DNA of 64,000 nucleotides. It comes from Antedon mediterranea. Taxonomy: Eukaryota; Echinodermata; Crinoidea; Comatulida; Antedonidae. Location: the NCBI RefSeq assembly GCF_964355755.1, contig NC_092678.1:519922-583921 (forward strand), read 5' to 3'. This document shows positions 24,501 to 33,237 of this stretch, in pieces; the first letter of the stretch is position 1, and every line of letters begins with the position of its first letter. The position numbers and the translations under genes are program-made. Under the pieces are notes generated by a model, which was not told where the DNA came from, ran no database searches, and saw only the letters and a list, made by a program, of their open reading frames with translations.

Positions 24501-27348
24501 GTGTCCATTTACTGTTCGTAAGCTAATCTATCAACTACTGTAAGCAACCCCTTACACAACACTTACGACGCAACAAATTAATAAATAGACACAATTCTTA
24601 AGAACGTTTGTAAACGATTACCTGTCGCTTTTCCTTGGCAATATCCGTCTCATCTGCCATAGTTTATTCTGTTATTACAACACTATACCTGTCTGCCCAC
24701 TAAACGCCCACAACAAATTGCAGCTAACAACGTAATAATAGGCCTGAGTGTAAATGGGTACACCACCACAGGTATAGTAGGTCGGACTTTGGTTTAATTA
24801 ACAACACTCAGCTAGCCTTGTACAGTGTTGTTTGAACGCCCTTGCCTTATCGCTTCATCTTATACAATGTTCTCAATTAATGATTGTTCGTTATGTGCCT
24901 CATTGAGTTTCGAAATATCGATTCAAACAATAGCACATTGTGCACGGATTATAATTACTCAAAGAGCATGGCGAGGGGAATAGGGCCTATTCGTGGATGA
25001 CTAATTCGACGCGTACAATTCAGCTAAAGTTAGTTCTAACATGGAGGTCCTCCATGGTTCTAACAAATTGAATTATTGAGTTGATCCATAATTTATCCTA
25101 TTGCTAATCCTTTGAGTACATTGCAGTTGGCTTAATAATCAATTACAACAACAGGATCGAACTCGTCCGATCCGATAAAGTTAAATTAATCCTTTTTTTT
25201 TCGTGACGAATGCACCACCGATTGTTTGTTTGGACATATATTTTTAAAATAGGCATATATTTATTGTATTACATTCTTCTTATTTTTGGCCATGCCATCA
25301 ATTCCCGACTAAGAAAATTAAATTTAACTAATGTGGTAACCATGACAACTAAAACACCAACTGTGATGTGATTGGTTAGTGGTCTAGACATTGCAAAATG
25401 AAAATAATTATTCTCCAACTAAAAACTTCCTCGTGTCCAGACAGATAAATTTGTTTCCGGTATGATCAACACAAACCGTAACCGGAAGTACTTACCTCCT
25501 ACCGTATGGGGAGCTTCCTTCCCGAATGACACAAACACATTTTATGGTTTCTCAGTTTTAGTTTTTATGATCAAAGTTCACATGGTTGTAAAACAACAAC
25601 TAAGTTAAAAATGTTAAATTCTTCGACGGCGCACAGAAACATTGGACTAAACAAAGTTGTGAGTGGGGGAGTGGGTTGTTGTGGCACAGGACATCGGATA
25701 AGCGATATACGTACACCGCACACCGATTAATAAATTACGCTAATAAAAACGTTTTAACAATAATAGTACGCTAACGTTACCGTATTACGCGTATAGGAAC
25801 CTCGGGCCCCACAAGGGGATCTGGTTTGTATTTTATGACCGTCTTGAGGTCGGGCTTGAGGTCCTCCACACGCTAGATGATGACGTCACGTTGCATTACC
25901 AATATACCGATCGATCAAAGCACACCGATTATCAATTAATATAAAAGACAATTCCCACGGGAGTAAGATGATATTGATTTTCTTGATTTCAATACTACAA
26001 ACGAATGATGGTTATTAATTACACATCGATTACGAAGGTCGCTTTCACACGGGTGTGAATATCATTATTCATGCGGAGTCGTTTTCTATAAACTGAATAG
26101 TAAGAATGTTGTTAGCAATGACTATCATTTCGAGAGTGAACATTATGCGACAGTAGTAAAACATAGTTTTCTCCGAACATTTCTGATGTGAACCACGGTC
26201 AGTTTGTTTCTAGAGATCCAGTTAACCAGTTTATCGATCCTGATAGAGACGACTTTGACATTTTAGTCTCTAATTTGATAGAAAAAAAGATGATTGAATC
26301 AGGGAGATGTCTCCCTCTGATTGAATGTAGTGCAACATATTGAGGTAATTGAATGGATGGAGATAGTTGCAATTTCTAATAGTACGGTTGTAAAATATCA
26401 ACTTTTCAACGCGCTCATTCCTGCCTCTCATCGGGGAGCAGGGCTTCGAATTTTAAACCGCCCCTCCTATCATTTTGCAGGCTATCTGTTTCAACAGCCA
26501 GGGATGTTAACTCGATTTGCTTCCGAATTTGGTAAAGACAGGATACGGGTACTTAATCAATTACTCACATTGATCAATCAACGCCGCCATTGCGGAAATA
26601 CACGATCCACGCTGTCATATTTTGTGCAAACATTAAAAAATATTATAAAAATTCGAGGAAAAATAAACGTGTGTCGTGCGCGACGACTTCGTTGCGTCGC
26701 GCGCGCTTTCGTTGCGTTGCGCACAAGTGGTAACGAAAAGTATAAAAGGTCCATGGCTCAAATAAACATTCAAAAACCCTTTAACGAAATAATTTTTTTT
26801 TGTTGATAGATAATAATTTAAATTACAGATGTATGTGGGTTTGGTGTGGTTTTCTATAACTTTGATATGTCCGGTCCAATCGCAATAACTTCCCAATGTT
26901 CTTAGTAAAAACCAGGAAGGTGTGAATGTACCTATAAAACAACCTACAAGGTGGTTGACACGGAAAACGGAATATGAGCCTAGAGAAGTGTGACGTATTC
27001 GTGTAAAATAGCCTACGTAATAAGACATACAAGACGAATACATATACATCGTATATATAATGTATATTGCTTGAACATTAAGAAACTTGTTTGATGAAAA
27101 CATACTATTTGTTTATTTTTTTGAAAAATGAAATACGGGTGATCGCCTCCTAAACTACTCTAATTAATAGATCTATACAACAAAATATGAAACTATATTA
27201 ATTACATGTTCATGAAACATATCATCTTAATGAAACCGGAAGTTCATGCTTACAAAATATAGCATTTTGCAATTGAATGTTTAGCATCTAAACATGATTA
27301 AAGCACCGTTAAGCTCACCTTTCTGTCTTCAGAGATGACACGGGCCAT
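3356..27348 (-). CDS. TES: Testin (PET + triple LIM domain protein), split gene
   Basis: Testin is an actin and focal-adhesion scaffold that in vertebrates partners zyxin and Ena/VASP proteins. Exons in transcription order: first exon 23231-23329 (or 24622-24660, or 27319-27348), 21570-21655, 20985-21237, 14778-15272, microexon 11989-12015, 4908-5123, 4096-4254, 3356-3547. All junctions are GT-AG and the phases match, giving 508 aa with the 23329 start (488 or 485 with the others). Domains (508-aa form): Cys-rich N-terminus about 34-80 ([21 protein letters not shown]), PET domain about 146-235 ([24 protein letters not shown]), linker to about 311, LIM1 about 322-383, LIM2 about 384-445, LIM3 446-508. 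[19 protein letters not shown] and [16 protein letters not shown] are typical of testin and the closely related prickle family. The N-terminal Cys-rich module favours testin. The protein is longer than human testin (about 421 aa), mostly in the PET-LIM linker. Confidence 0.93.
3970..3986 (+). repeat. Poly(G) tract of 17
   Basis: An uninterrupted G run follows a short (TG)n in a testin intron. On the coding strand it is C-rich. It is prone to length error in assemblies. Confidence 0.9.
4096..4254 (-). CDS. TES: Testin exon: LIM2
   Basis: 159 bp between ctttccag and AAG|GTTTGT, phase 0. Encodes [25 protein letters not shown] and YCLDCY. Together with CAAC from the preceding exon it completes the second LIM finger. 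Confidence 0.93.
4424..4560. mobile_element. MITE family 1 (diverged)
   Basis: Left end ttaaaactctgtctacacta and right end aactagtttgatagagatt are diverged from the consensus. The interior has gtgatgtgcccatatgtgaa. It underlies a spurious 134-codon open frame. Confidence 0.75.
4908..5123 (-). CDS. TES: Testin exon: LIM1
   Basis: 216 bp starting after TTTTAG. It encodes [20 protein letters not shown], then [20 protein letters not shown] and PRCAACDE, with zinc-binding CxxC pairs and the ERAG motif. The exon ends GATGAG|GTTGGT, phase 0; the last CxxC belongs to LIM2. Confidence 0.95.
6020..6110. repeat. GGT/GATGAC microsatellite
   Basis: Alternating ggtggtggtggtgatgac units. They create spurious Ser/Pro and Ile/Thr-rich open frames on the minus strand. 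Confidence 0.85.
6588..6830. repeat. Dispersed repeat (gatactattagacccaattt), first cluster
   Basis: Units carrying gatactattagacccaattt followed by ggtgagagtttttaaaagc and tagattaaaacata recur at about 6588 and 6730. They recur again at 8228-8400 with about 90% identity by eye. Family unknown. Confidence 0.7.
6856..6894. repeat. Perfect 14-bp-stem hairpin
   Basis: ACTAGATGGTACGC is followed after 11 nt by its exact reverse complement GCGTACCATCTAGT. The loop is tcgcttcgctc. It is GC-rich within an AT-rich intron. Confidence 0.85.
8228..8400. repeat. Dispersed repeat (gatactattagacccaattt), second cluster
   Basis: Same family as 6588-6830. It shares gatactattagacccaattt, ctggtgagagtttttaaat and gaccaaaaatctaact. 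Confidence 0.65.
10004..10075 (+). mobile_element. tRNA-derived SINE head (degraded)
   Basis: cttggtggttaacatgctta resembles a polymerase III A box and agggttcaagac a B box, about 35 nt apart. The acceptor stem does not pair, so this is a SINE remnant rather than a tRNA gene. Confidence 0.45.
10606..10753. mobile_element. TA-flanked MITE, family 1 (AGCTCTGTCTACACTATC)
   Basis: TIRs of over 20 bp: aagctctgtctacactatca at left and tagtgtagacagagctt at right. The interior has the family's atgtgatgtgc, a shortened gtagtgatatgacatcat and the palindrome ccatatatatatggg. It is the best-preserved simple copy in the window and directly abuts a family 2 MITE end (10757-10814). Confidence 0.85.
10757..10814. 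mobile_element. Family 2 MITE end (TIR ...agtgggaaccaagctta)
   Basis: Carries the right terminus tacgtccttgcgtcctag then tgggaaccaagctta, shared with the full copies at 38174-38583. Only one end is present. Confidence 0.7.
11434..11534. mobile_element. MITE family 1
   Basis: Flanked by TTAAGCTCTG and CAGAGCTTAA, with the right TIR shortened internally. Interior aaaatatggtagtgatatga. Confidence 0.85.
11989..12015 (-). CDS. TES: Testin 27-nt microexon (TGNYEETGY)
   Basis: A strong pyrimidine tract (tgtttttcgtttttgcctac) ends in AG at 12016. Nine in-frame codons, TGNYEETGY, follow, then the donor TAT|GTAAGTGA. The phase is 0 at both sides, so inclusion or skipping keeps the frame. ...EETGY|ACSKC resembles the TQYSC junction before LIM1 in vertebrate testin, so it is probably normally included. 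Confidence 0.75.
12121..12346. mobile_element. MITE with about 42-bp TIRs
   Basis: taactatctgtttataattc-tttacgttaaacc at left is inverted at right as ggtttaacgtaaagaat-tatatacagatagt. The 225-bp element has no open frame. It lies just upstream of the testin microexon in transcription order. Confidence 0.75.
12431..12540. repeat. Tandem duplication, about 55-bp unit x2
   Basis: aagttgtgttaggatcattt then agtacatattacattaatt occurs twice in direct order. Confidence 0.8.
13130..13208. repeat. Tandem duplication, about 38-bp unit x2
   Basis: cttaaagtaagactgtacat then catggtatagtgcata occurs twice, head to tail. Confidence 0.85.
13550..13616. mobile_element. MITE family 2, partial
   Basis: cattggtcaactcgcttgcg, cttacatccttgcgtcctag and tgtgaaccaagctta match the right half of the 38174-38354 element. 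Confidence 0.7.
14778..15272 (-). CDS. TES: Testin exon 4: PET domain core and linker
   Basis: 495 bp from TTTTTGCAG to TGG|GTACGT, phase 0 at both ends. The first third carries the PET core ([15 protein letters not shown], then [20 protein letters not shown]). The rest is a Pro/Glu/Ser-rich linker with no domain, longer than in vertebrate testin. Confidence 0.92.
15841..16102. mobile_element. MITE family 1 with internal insertion
   Basis: Left TIR taagttctgtctacactatc, right TIR gatagtgtacacaggggttta. About 120 bp of unrelated sequence (about 15950-16065) interrupts the usual interior. Confidence 0.75.
19350..19472. mobile_element. MITE family 1
   Basis: aaagcttgctgtccacactatc at left and tttgatagtgtgaacagagc at right, with gtagtgacatgacatcatca between. 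Confidence 0.8.
19607..19868. repeat. 10-bp tandem array (agtcactaac)
   Basis: About 26 units of agtcactaac with C/T variation (ctagtcacta versus ccagtcacta or ccagccacta). Variants cluster in blocks, which indicates expansion by slippage. Confidence 0.92.
20905..20950 (-). repeat. Partial duplicate of the testin exon 3 end
   Basis: About 76 bp downstream of the exon 3 end, the sequence for TTTGATTGGATACYTCAGGG...GAAACAATTGTT recurs, with a few substitutions, from about 20950 to 20905. In the exon frame it would read [14 protein letters not shown]. The spacer contains a possible acceptor (ttgcttag). It may be an unused duplicate or an alternative 3' extension of the exon. Confidence 0.5.
20985..21237 (-). 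CDS. TES: Testin exon 3
   Basis: Starts after TTTTTAG and completes the Arg codon of HFWR, then reads [15 protein letters not shown], a KIGRLFDDD stretch and a Gly/Thr-rich tail ending [12 protein letters not shown] before |[13 protein letters not shown] corresponds to the YEWAPP segment that opens the testin PET region. Confidence 0.9.
21340..21535 (-). mobile_element. tRNA-derived SINE, minus orientation
   Basis: On the minus strand the head reads gttcggtagccacgtggtta (A-box-like), then ccagtctactcagctgtaaa, tgagtacctggttgaaaata and ctagggaggataaggcgg. Its body matches the plus-strand copy at 61650-61920. The B box is degraded. Confidence 0.65.
21570..21655 (-). CDS. TES: Testin exon 2, Cys-rich N-terminal module
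   Basis: 86 bp from the acceptor ttgttcag to the donor TGGAG|GTAATT. It encodes [18 protein letters not shown] and then a segment ending HFW plus two bases of an Arg codon. The CxxC and C...HFWR pattern is the start of the testin cysteine-rich region. Confidence 0.9.
21740..21904. mobile_element. MITE family 1
   Basis: Left aagctttgtctaaactatca, right gtagacagagc with a short insertion in the TIR. The interior has three taccatatttgaacatatca-like units. Confidence 0.8.
23231..23329 (-). CDS. TES: Testin first coding exon A, 33 codons
   Basis: ATG at 23329 is preceded by AAAAAAC. The exon ends AGAGAT|GTAAGT, phase 0, and fits the next exon (GTT GTG CTA). The peptide begins [20 protein letters not shown] and is acidic, with no recognised domain. 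It lies nearest to exon 2 of the three candidate starts. Confidence 0.65.
23732..24618. other. Testin 5' region between alternative first exons A and B
   Basis: AT-rich, no coding signal. A short direct duplication (acgggttagtgtgt) lies at about 24457-24505. Any promoter for exon A would lie here. Confidence 0.4.
24622..24660 (-). CDS. TES: Testin alternative first coding exon B ([13 protein letters not shown])
   Basis: ATG at 24660 opens thirteen charged codons ending CGACAG|GTAATC, phase 0. Joined to the exon at 21655 it reads [19 protein letters not shown], similar in style and length to the short charged N-terminus before GLGHE in vertebrate testin. It is the best candidate for the ancestral start. 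Confidence 0.65.
24661..27318. other. Testin 5' region between first exons B and C
   Basis: Probably holds the promoter of exon B. Includes a CpG-richer patch at 25790-25900 with gatgatgacgtcacg, a CRE-like palindrome, and CpG-rich gcgcg runs near 26668-26712. The 161-codon plus-strand frame at 26321-26806 has no recognisable domain and is not called. Confidence 0.4.
27319..27348 (-). CDS. TES: Testin alternative first coding exon C ([10 protein letters not shown])
   Basis: ATG at 27348 opens ten codons, [10 protein letters not shown], followed exactly by the donor AAAG|GTGAGC. The phase is 0, so it would splice in frame to the exon at 21570-21655 to give [16 protein letters not shown]. No transcript evidence is available. 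It could be chance, but ATG, donor and phase all agree. Confidence 0.5.
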
Positions 27349-27689
27349 TCTAGCCTAGATGTGAAATAATAAGGCGTTTGGTGAGATATATCAGGACAAG
27401 ATAGAATCAATGAATGATGCCAACCACACACACCTCTCCAACAGCTGATGCTAATACGTTAAGCTTGTACTTAGTAAGCAGCAAGTAGACTATCTCTGCT
27501 TTATAATTTGCATTCAGTTCAATTCTTCCGGATAGTGAGCTCACGGAAGCGTAGAGTAACTTGATAAACCAAGCTCTCCGATTGGTTGAAACACTTTATG
27601 GATATAAATTGCTTATGATGTATTAAAAATGTGCTAACGGGAATTTAAAATCAAGATTTATAACAATTTAAAACAAATATTAATCAAAT

Positions 27690-27832
27690 TTGGTTCACAA
27701 ATATGCTTGGCAACGACGTGACGCAGCGCAGGCGAGTTGACCAATCAGAAGCGACGCTTCGATAATCCATCGCTTGTGATAGGTCAAATCACTCGTGTTG
27801 CGCTTACGTCGTTAATGGGAACCAATCATAAG
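27690..27832. mobile_element. MITE family 2 (diverged full copy)
   Basis: tttggttcacaaatatgctt at left and ttaatgggaaccaatcataag at right. The interior has ccatcgcttgtgataggtca as in the full copies at 38174-38583. Confidence 0.65.
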
Positions 27833-27914
27833 GACGTACGCGCGCGCGCCGCAATTAAGATGAGGTGATGGATATATGGACTAACTCGGCTCGGCGGGAC
27901 TTGCGTTTCGCCAT

Positions 27915-27957
27915 GTCGTTGATTTAATTTGTGTCCTAGTAGGAGGACCACGCTTAA
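27915..27957. mobile_element. MITE family 2 end fragment
   Basis: tttgtgtcctagtaggagga-ccacgcttaa matches the right terminus only. Confidence 0.55.
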
Positions 27958-28025
27958 CCCCTCCTTTGGAGAAACCCATCCAGGGGGGACAGCCTTATTA
28001 AGGGGACAATTTCCCTTCAAACGAT

Positions 28026-28131
28026 CAAATGGCAATATAGATGCCAGCACATATAATGGCAATATAGATGCCAGCACATATAATGGCAATATAGATGCCA
28101 GCACATATAATGGCAATATATATGCCAGCAC
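28026..28131. repeat. 27-bp minisatellite, left part (about 4 units)
   Basis: Units of cacatataatggcaatatag-atgccag. The same array continues at 30019 after the transposon insertion. Confidence 0.92.
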
Positions 28132-30018
28132 ATCAGGCCCGTAGCCAGGGGGGTTTTTTGGGGTTCGGGCGAACCCCCCCCTTTTGCGCGAACCCCCTTT
28201 TACCAGCGAACCCCCCTTGAAAAACAAAGCTCCCACTTCCAAAATCGTGCAATTAATTATCAATTATAGCAGATTTTTTGGTCATTTTACTTCTATTGAC
28301 TATGTTTAAATCGATCGAATATACAGATTGTCCGATGTCAAAGTCACTGCTGAGCGTGAGATCGAGAGATTGTTGAGAGATGATGGTTATAAATATGACA
28401 GAAAAATGGACTGACCAATCGCGTGCTTCGGCCGGGCTTCGGAACGCACAAGATCACGTTCAGTTCAGTTCAATCTTTTTGGGGATTTTTATTTTTTTCC
28501 TGGAAATATTTTTCATTAAACCAAAGAATTTCACTGTTTAAACTTGAATAAAAATGGTGCTGAGTTAAATTGGTACGTGTACGTAGGCCTACCGTATATT
28601 TCGGTGTATAAGACGCACTTTTGACACGCAAATTTGACCTCTAAATGTAACCCTAATTAATTTAATTACCTACTAATACTTAAATTAATTAAAAATAGTG
28701 TAGGCCTACTACTCTGCAATGTAGGCCTAGCTAGTTACTCACTCCTGTCTAACCACAGTGTGGTAACAAGTTTATTGAATTTTTAGTTAAGGTAAATTGT
28801 CATCCTCGACTGTATTAATTAATATTACAGTACGCATTAGATATTCTACCCAGGCCTAGCAATACTCTCTGAACTCGCGGGTGTGTATTCTAGCAGCATG
28901 CAGCATCATAACACAGCGCAACACATTTATGGAAGAGTCCATTAATTACGGTGGTGTCACATTTTATTTACACAATAACTATTCCCCTTGATCACGGTGG
29001 TTTATTTTTATTACATCTCTATGTCAACAATCACATAATTTTATAATCATGTAGTCAATAGTTCGTATGTCAAGCGATATCTAAAAGAGTGTGTTGTTAT
29101 TGTGTTAAGTAGCTTCCCCTAATCTTATAGTGTATATGGCCAACAGTGCTGGCCACCAGGCAAGGAGCACATGGTTAGTGCTCTCTCCTCATATTGCTGT
29201 AATGCATGCATGGAAATAGGAAAGATTTTCATATAGGCCTACCCAACATGATATTCCTGGTTCATTATCAGCCCAAAAAACTGAACATCATTTGGATTGA
29301 TTTTATAATGGTCATACACACAATAAGAAGGTATATATTTAAATAATATGAAATTAAAGTTACTTAAATAGACTTAGGCTAGCCCTACCCACACAGTGCA
29401 TCGTAACTGAAACAATATGGGGATTTCCCTTTTCATTGAACGTTCAGTTGAAGTAGAGACTGATTACGATGTAATAAAGGCAATCAAACAAAATTATATC
29501 ATTTGATTCTAATATGTCTCAAATATCGTTATTTTATTATTAAAATACCATTGTTTTGATTGTAAAATGTTTAAATTTCGGCCTAGAAATAAGTGCGTCT
29601 TATGCATCGACTACATAAAAAATACTAATATTTCAGTCTCCGTTATGGGTGCGTCTTATACACAGGTGCGACTTGTACACCGAAATATACGGTACTATTT
29701 GTTTTTTATGTTTATAGGATAAGAAATTACTTAAGGGCCTAATATAATATACTTTTTTGCAACAATAAAGCTGTATTTCATGATCAGTACTACTAACTTC
29801 CATACTGTAGGCCTACTATATAATTTCTCTGCATAACCCAGATTTTAGTAGGTAAAAAATGTCTCTGTAAGCTTATTAAAACAACCAAAATTGCTCTGAG
29901 AGCCAAAGCTTCCAGGGGGCTTCGCCCCCTGGACCCCAGCCTACAGTTGCTCGCTGCGCTCGCAAAATACTTGGTGTCAAGAAAACCCCCCTCTCATGCA
30001 TTCTGGCTACGGGCCTGC
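28132..30018. mobile_element. 1.9-kb non-autonomous TIR transposon inside the minisatellite
   Basis: Ends are CAGGCCCGTAGCCAG and CTGGCTACGGGCCTG, exact 15-bp inverted repeats. Subterminal runs ggggttttttggggttc and gaaaacccccc extend the symmetry. The array sequence cacat is duplicated on both sides, a 5-bp target site duplication. No transposase frame is visible. The short TSD could fit a hAT-like group, but the superfamily cannot be assigned by eye. Confidence 0.8.
28590..29694. mobile_element. Nested 1.1-kb TIR element
   Basis: taccgtatatttcggtgtat-aagacgcac at left and gtgcgtcttatacacagg...caccgaaatatacggta at right are inverted repeats, with TA at both borders. It lies wholly inside the 28132-30018 element, so it inserted later. 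No open frame of note. Confidence 0.75.
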
Positions 30019-30844
30019 ACATATAATGGCAATATAGATGCCAGCACATATAATGGCAATATAGATGCCAGCACATATAATGGCAATATAGATGCCAGCA
30101 CATATAATGGCAATATAGATGCCAGCACATATAATGGCAATATAGATGCCAGCACATATAATGGCAATATAGATGCCAGCACATATAATGGCAATATAGA
30201 TGCCAGCACATATAATGGCAATATAGATGCCAGCACATATAATGGCAATATAGATGCCAGCACATACAATGGCAATATAGATGCCAGCACATACAATGGC
30301 AATATAGATGCCAGCACATATAATGGCAATATAGATGCCAGCACATATAATGGCAATATAGATGCCAGCACATATAATGGCAATATAGATGCCAGCACAT
30401 ATAATGGCAATATAGATACCAGCACATATAATGGCAATATAGATGTCAGAGCACATATAATGGCAATATAGATGCCAGAGCACATATAATGGCAATATAG
30501 ATGCCAGCACATATAATGGCAATATAGATGCCAGCACATATAATGGCAATATAGATGCCAGCACATATAATGGCAATATAGATGCCAGCACATATAATGG
30601 CAATATAGATGCCAGCACATATAATGGCAATATAGATGCCAGCACATATAATGGCAATATAGATGCCAGCACATATAATGGCAATATAGATGCCAGCACA
30701 TATAATGGCAATATAGATGCCAGCACATATAATGGCAATATAGATGCCAGCACATATAATGGCAATATAGATGCCAGCACGTACATATAATGGCAATATA
30801 GATGCCAGCACATATAATGGCAATATAGATGCCAGCACATATAA
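30019..30844. repeat. 27-bp minisatellite, main array (about 30 units)
   Basis: Highly homogeneous 27-bp units (cacatataatggcaatatag-atgccag). There are two units with an ag insertion near 30450-30480 and one with cacgtacatataat at 30779. Because 27 is a multiple of 3, it generates long open frames in five of six frames; these are artefacts. Confidence 0.95.
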
Positions 30845-31077
30845 TTCAGGGACACTTTGATGTTGGGTCGCCCGAAGGTACTGCTGTTATCCAATTCCGC
30901 CAATTGCTAAACAAAACATCAGCGGTGACTGTGGTTCTTTACATTATTCGACCGACCTATTTGTGACAACATGTTTGTGATTTATTATAAGTGCTTTGTG
31001 AAATAAAAACATAAATTTTAGTAATATTTTATGTTCATTACAGTAAGACATTGTTTAATATCATATTAATTACTCCA

Positions 31078-31218
31078 AAACTCTGTCAACACTATCAAAC
31101 TTTATGTGACAAACAAATATGATGTGCCCATGGACATGATGATGTCATATCACTACCATATTTGGGCAGATTACACTTTTTTTTATCACATACAGTTTGA
31201 TAGTGTAGACAGAGCTTT
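31078..31218. mobile_element. MITE family 1
   Basis: Left aaaactctgtcaacactatc, right gtttgatagtgtagacagag. Interior ggacatgatgatgtcatatc. It lies about 330 bp beyond the stop of the first receptor. Confidence 0.85.
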
Positions 31219-31543
31219 AGTAATCGAGAGTAACAACACATGGTAATATGTGGTTCTTTAATACATAATACAACATGGATATGCACAGCAGTTCCTCATA
31301 TTATGACGCATTCTATGACGTCATTTGCACATTGCAATAGGCCAAGTATGTTACAATATTCTTACATTGCTAACAAAAATATATTTACACTAATTATGTA
31401 TATTACTAGTACATAACAGTAACGTAAAGATAAAGATCTTTGGTATTAGGAAAAAAAGTTTCCCGCGTCTCAACCGTTGATGGCGCTATATCGCTAAATC
31501 GTAATTTGACAGTTAAATATCTATTTAGTTTCTTCCTTAGTTT

Positions 31544-32419
31544 TTATATTTTCAAAATACGTTTGAATTCTCGTTTAAACTCTCGATTTCGCACAGAGTA
31601 AACAAGAGGGTTCATGAAAGAATTGGCGTACAACAAACCGACAAGAACCAAGTCCACAGTTGCAAAGATAATCGAATCGTTTTGATGGCGATAGTACGAA
31701 ATTGTTGAGTGTATATAGTAAACGGTTATAGGAGCAAAACATACGAAAAACATTGAAAATATTATGATGCTTGTTTTCGTAGCTCGCATTTCGTTCTTGT
31801 TTGCGCGTTCATTTTCACCAATAACACGAATTGAGAAAATGCGTCGTTCCTGGTTTTTGGCAAGTTTGTAGACGCTAAAATGTAAGGCACACAAAACAAA
31901 CAAGATGAAACAAATGTACATAGTTTGACTTAAATAAAATATTTTTCTTTCGACAAAGAAAAAAAAATATGAAGCCCATGCAGCGACGCATGTTCCGGAA
32001 CCCCAGGCAAAAACTATCAATTTATCAATACGCCTATTTGGAAGGTACTGCGCGTGACGTAACGGATACTTCACATTGACGTAACGTTCGATTGCGAGAA
32101 TCATTAAATGCTGTTCAGATATGAAAACCATCCACCACGAGCTGCCGCTAGTAATTACGTTTAAAACCGAATTCCCGTGAAACAAATTCAACGTCAAATA
32201 CCACTGAATACTGAGTATACCGCTAATAAAATCGACAACGCTGAGACTTAGTTGTATTCTCCACACTCCATTTTCATACATCCTTCGTTTGATGCAGACC
32301 CACATCACCAGTAAATTACCACAAATTATTAAAATTGACATGGACATCCAGAGTACAACAAGCGACGAATGAAATGTGTAAATTATAACAAAAGTAGTTT
32401 TATTTTGTACGTCAGTCAT
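31544..32419 (-). CDS. Rhodopsin-class GPCR 1 (intronless, 291 aa)
   Basis: Seven-transmembrane receptor of the plasma membrane; ligand unknown. N-glycosylation site NKT at 6. GN of TM1 at 34-35, D63 in LSLSVVDF of TM2, ERY at 111-113 in place of DRY, PLRHAQYLPNRRIDKL in loop 2, RATKTSIII into TM6 with CFAP, NPLVY at 270-274, and a short basic tail RNREFKREFKR. The class A cysteine at 3.25 is absent (Asn in its place), so no TM3-loop2 disulfide is expected. A 3'-half copy lies at 38829-39094. The start is ATG with no alternative nearby. The missing disulfide recalls the melanocortin/lipid/cannabinoid branch, but a ligand class is not claimed. Confidence 0.9.
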   Translation of the reverse strand: MTDVQNKTTFVIIYTFHSSLVVLWMSMSILIICGNLLVMWVCIKRRMYENGVWRIQLSLSVVDFISGILSIQWYLTLNLFHGNSVLNVITSGSSWWMVFISEQHLMILAIERYVNVKYPLRHAQYLPNRRIDKLIVFAWGSGTCVAAWASYFFFFVERKIFYLSQTMYICFILFVLCALHFSVYKLAKNQERRIFSIRVIGENERANKNEMRATKTSIIIFSMFFVCFAPITVYYIHSTISYYRHQNDSIIFATVDLVLVGLLYANSFMNPLVYSVRNREFKREFKRILKI

Positions 32420-32935
32420 TTTCGCCGTTGTTATCCTTCTTACGATGCCGCCTCAACGGTTACGCGCGCGTCAACGTAACATCTGACTAACGCAGGCGCG
32501 GCCTATATCGGTCGTCTTCTGTGCTGTGTTTTCCGAAACAGGTCTCCCACCAGGTTGTTTTCCTATATGAAATAGTTGATGCACCATTCGGAGTTTTCCT
32601 CATCACGATTATTCTGTTTTGTTCGCAACTATCTTGTCGCCTCAACGTTCAATATTGTACTGAAGAAAGATAATCGATTTCTGTCGTCAATATGTAGCAG
32701 CAATTATTAAACTTGTAATGTTTGTTCCAATAATATTAGAATTGCAATGCACACTATTCAAGTAGGGAAATATGAAGTACACGTCAATCATATTTTGTTG
32801 AAGTTGTCACTTTTTAGATCGAAATTAAGTATTGGCGTCAATCATCTCGAAAAGTTAATAAACTAATACGTTATACTACTTCAAAGCACTGTTTTATTCA
32901 ACCGTCACTTGTGATTGGTCAAATTACTAGCGCAG

Positions 32936-33237
32936 CTACATCTTGTGTTGTTGCGTGTGCATCTTGTGTTGTTGCGTGTACGTCTTGCGTTGTTGCGCGT
33001 TCGTCTTGTGTTGTTGCGCGTACGTCTTGTGTTGTTGCGTGTGAGTCTTGTGTTGTTGCGTGTGCGTCTTGTGTTGTTGCGTGTGCGTCTTGTGTTGTTG
33101 CGCGTACGTCTTGTGTTGTTGCGTGTGAGTCTTGTGTTGTTGCGTGTGCGTCTTGTGTTGTTGCGTGTGCGTCTTGTGTTGTTGCGTGTACGTCTTGCAT
33201 TGTTGCATGTGCGTCTTGTGTTGTTGCGTGCGTTGTT
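32936..33237. repeat. 21-bp minisatellite grown from a family 2 MITE
   Basis: About 14 units of gttgcgtgtgcgtcttgtgtt with variants at two positions. The array begins straight after cttgtgattggtcaaattac, the internal motif of the family 2 MITE, and the unit resembles its ttgcgttacgtccttgtgtt. 21 is a multiple of 3, so it yields artefactual open frames on both strands. Confidence 0.9.

Noticed and set aside
26321-27103. Overlapping open frames of 161 (+) and 156 (-) codons
   Set aside because: No recognisable domain and no splice context, and they lie between testin alternative first exons in CpG-rich DNA; most likely chance.
29876-30903. Several long open frames (up to 298 codons) in both strands
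   Set aside because: They arise from the 27-bp repeat, whose length is a multiple of three; the proteins are simple repeats (TYNGNIDAS, GIYIAIICA) with no start context.
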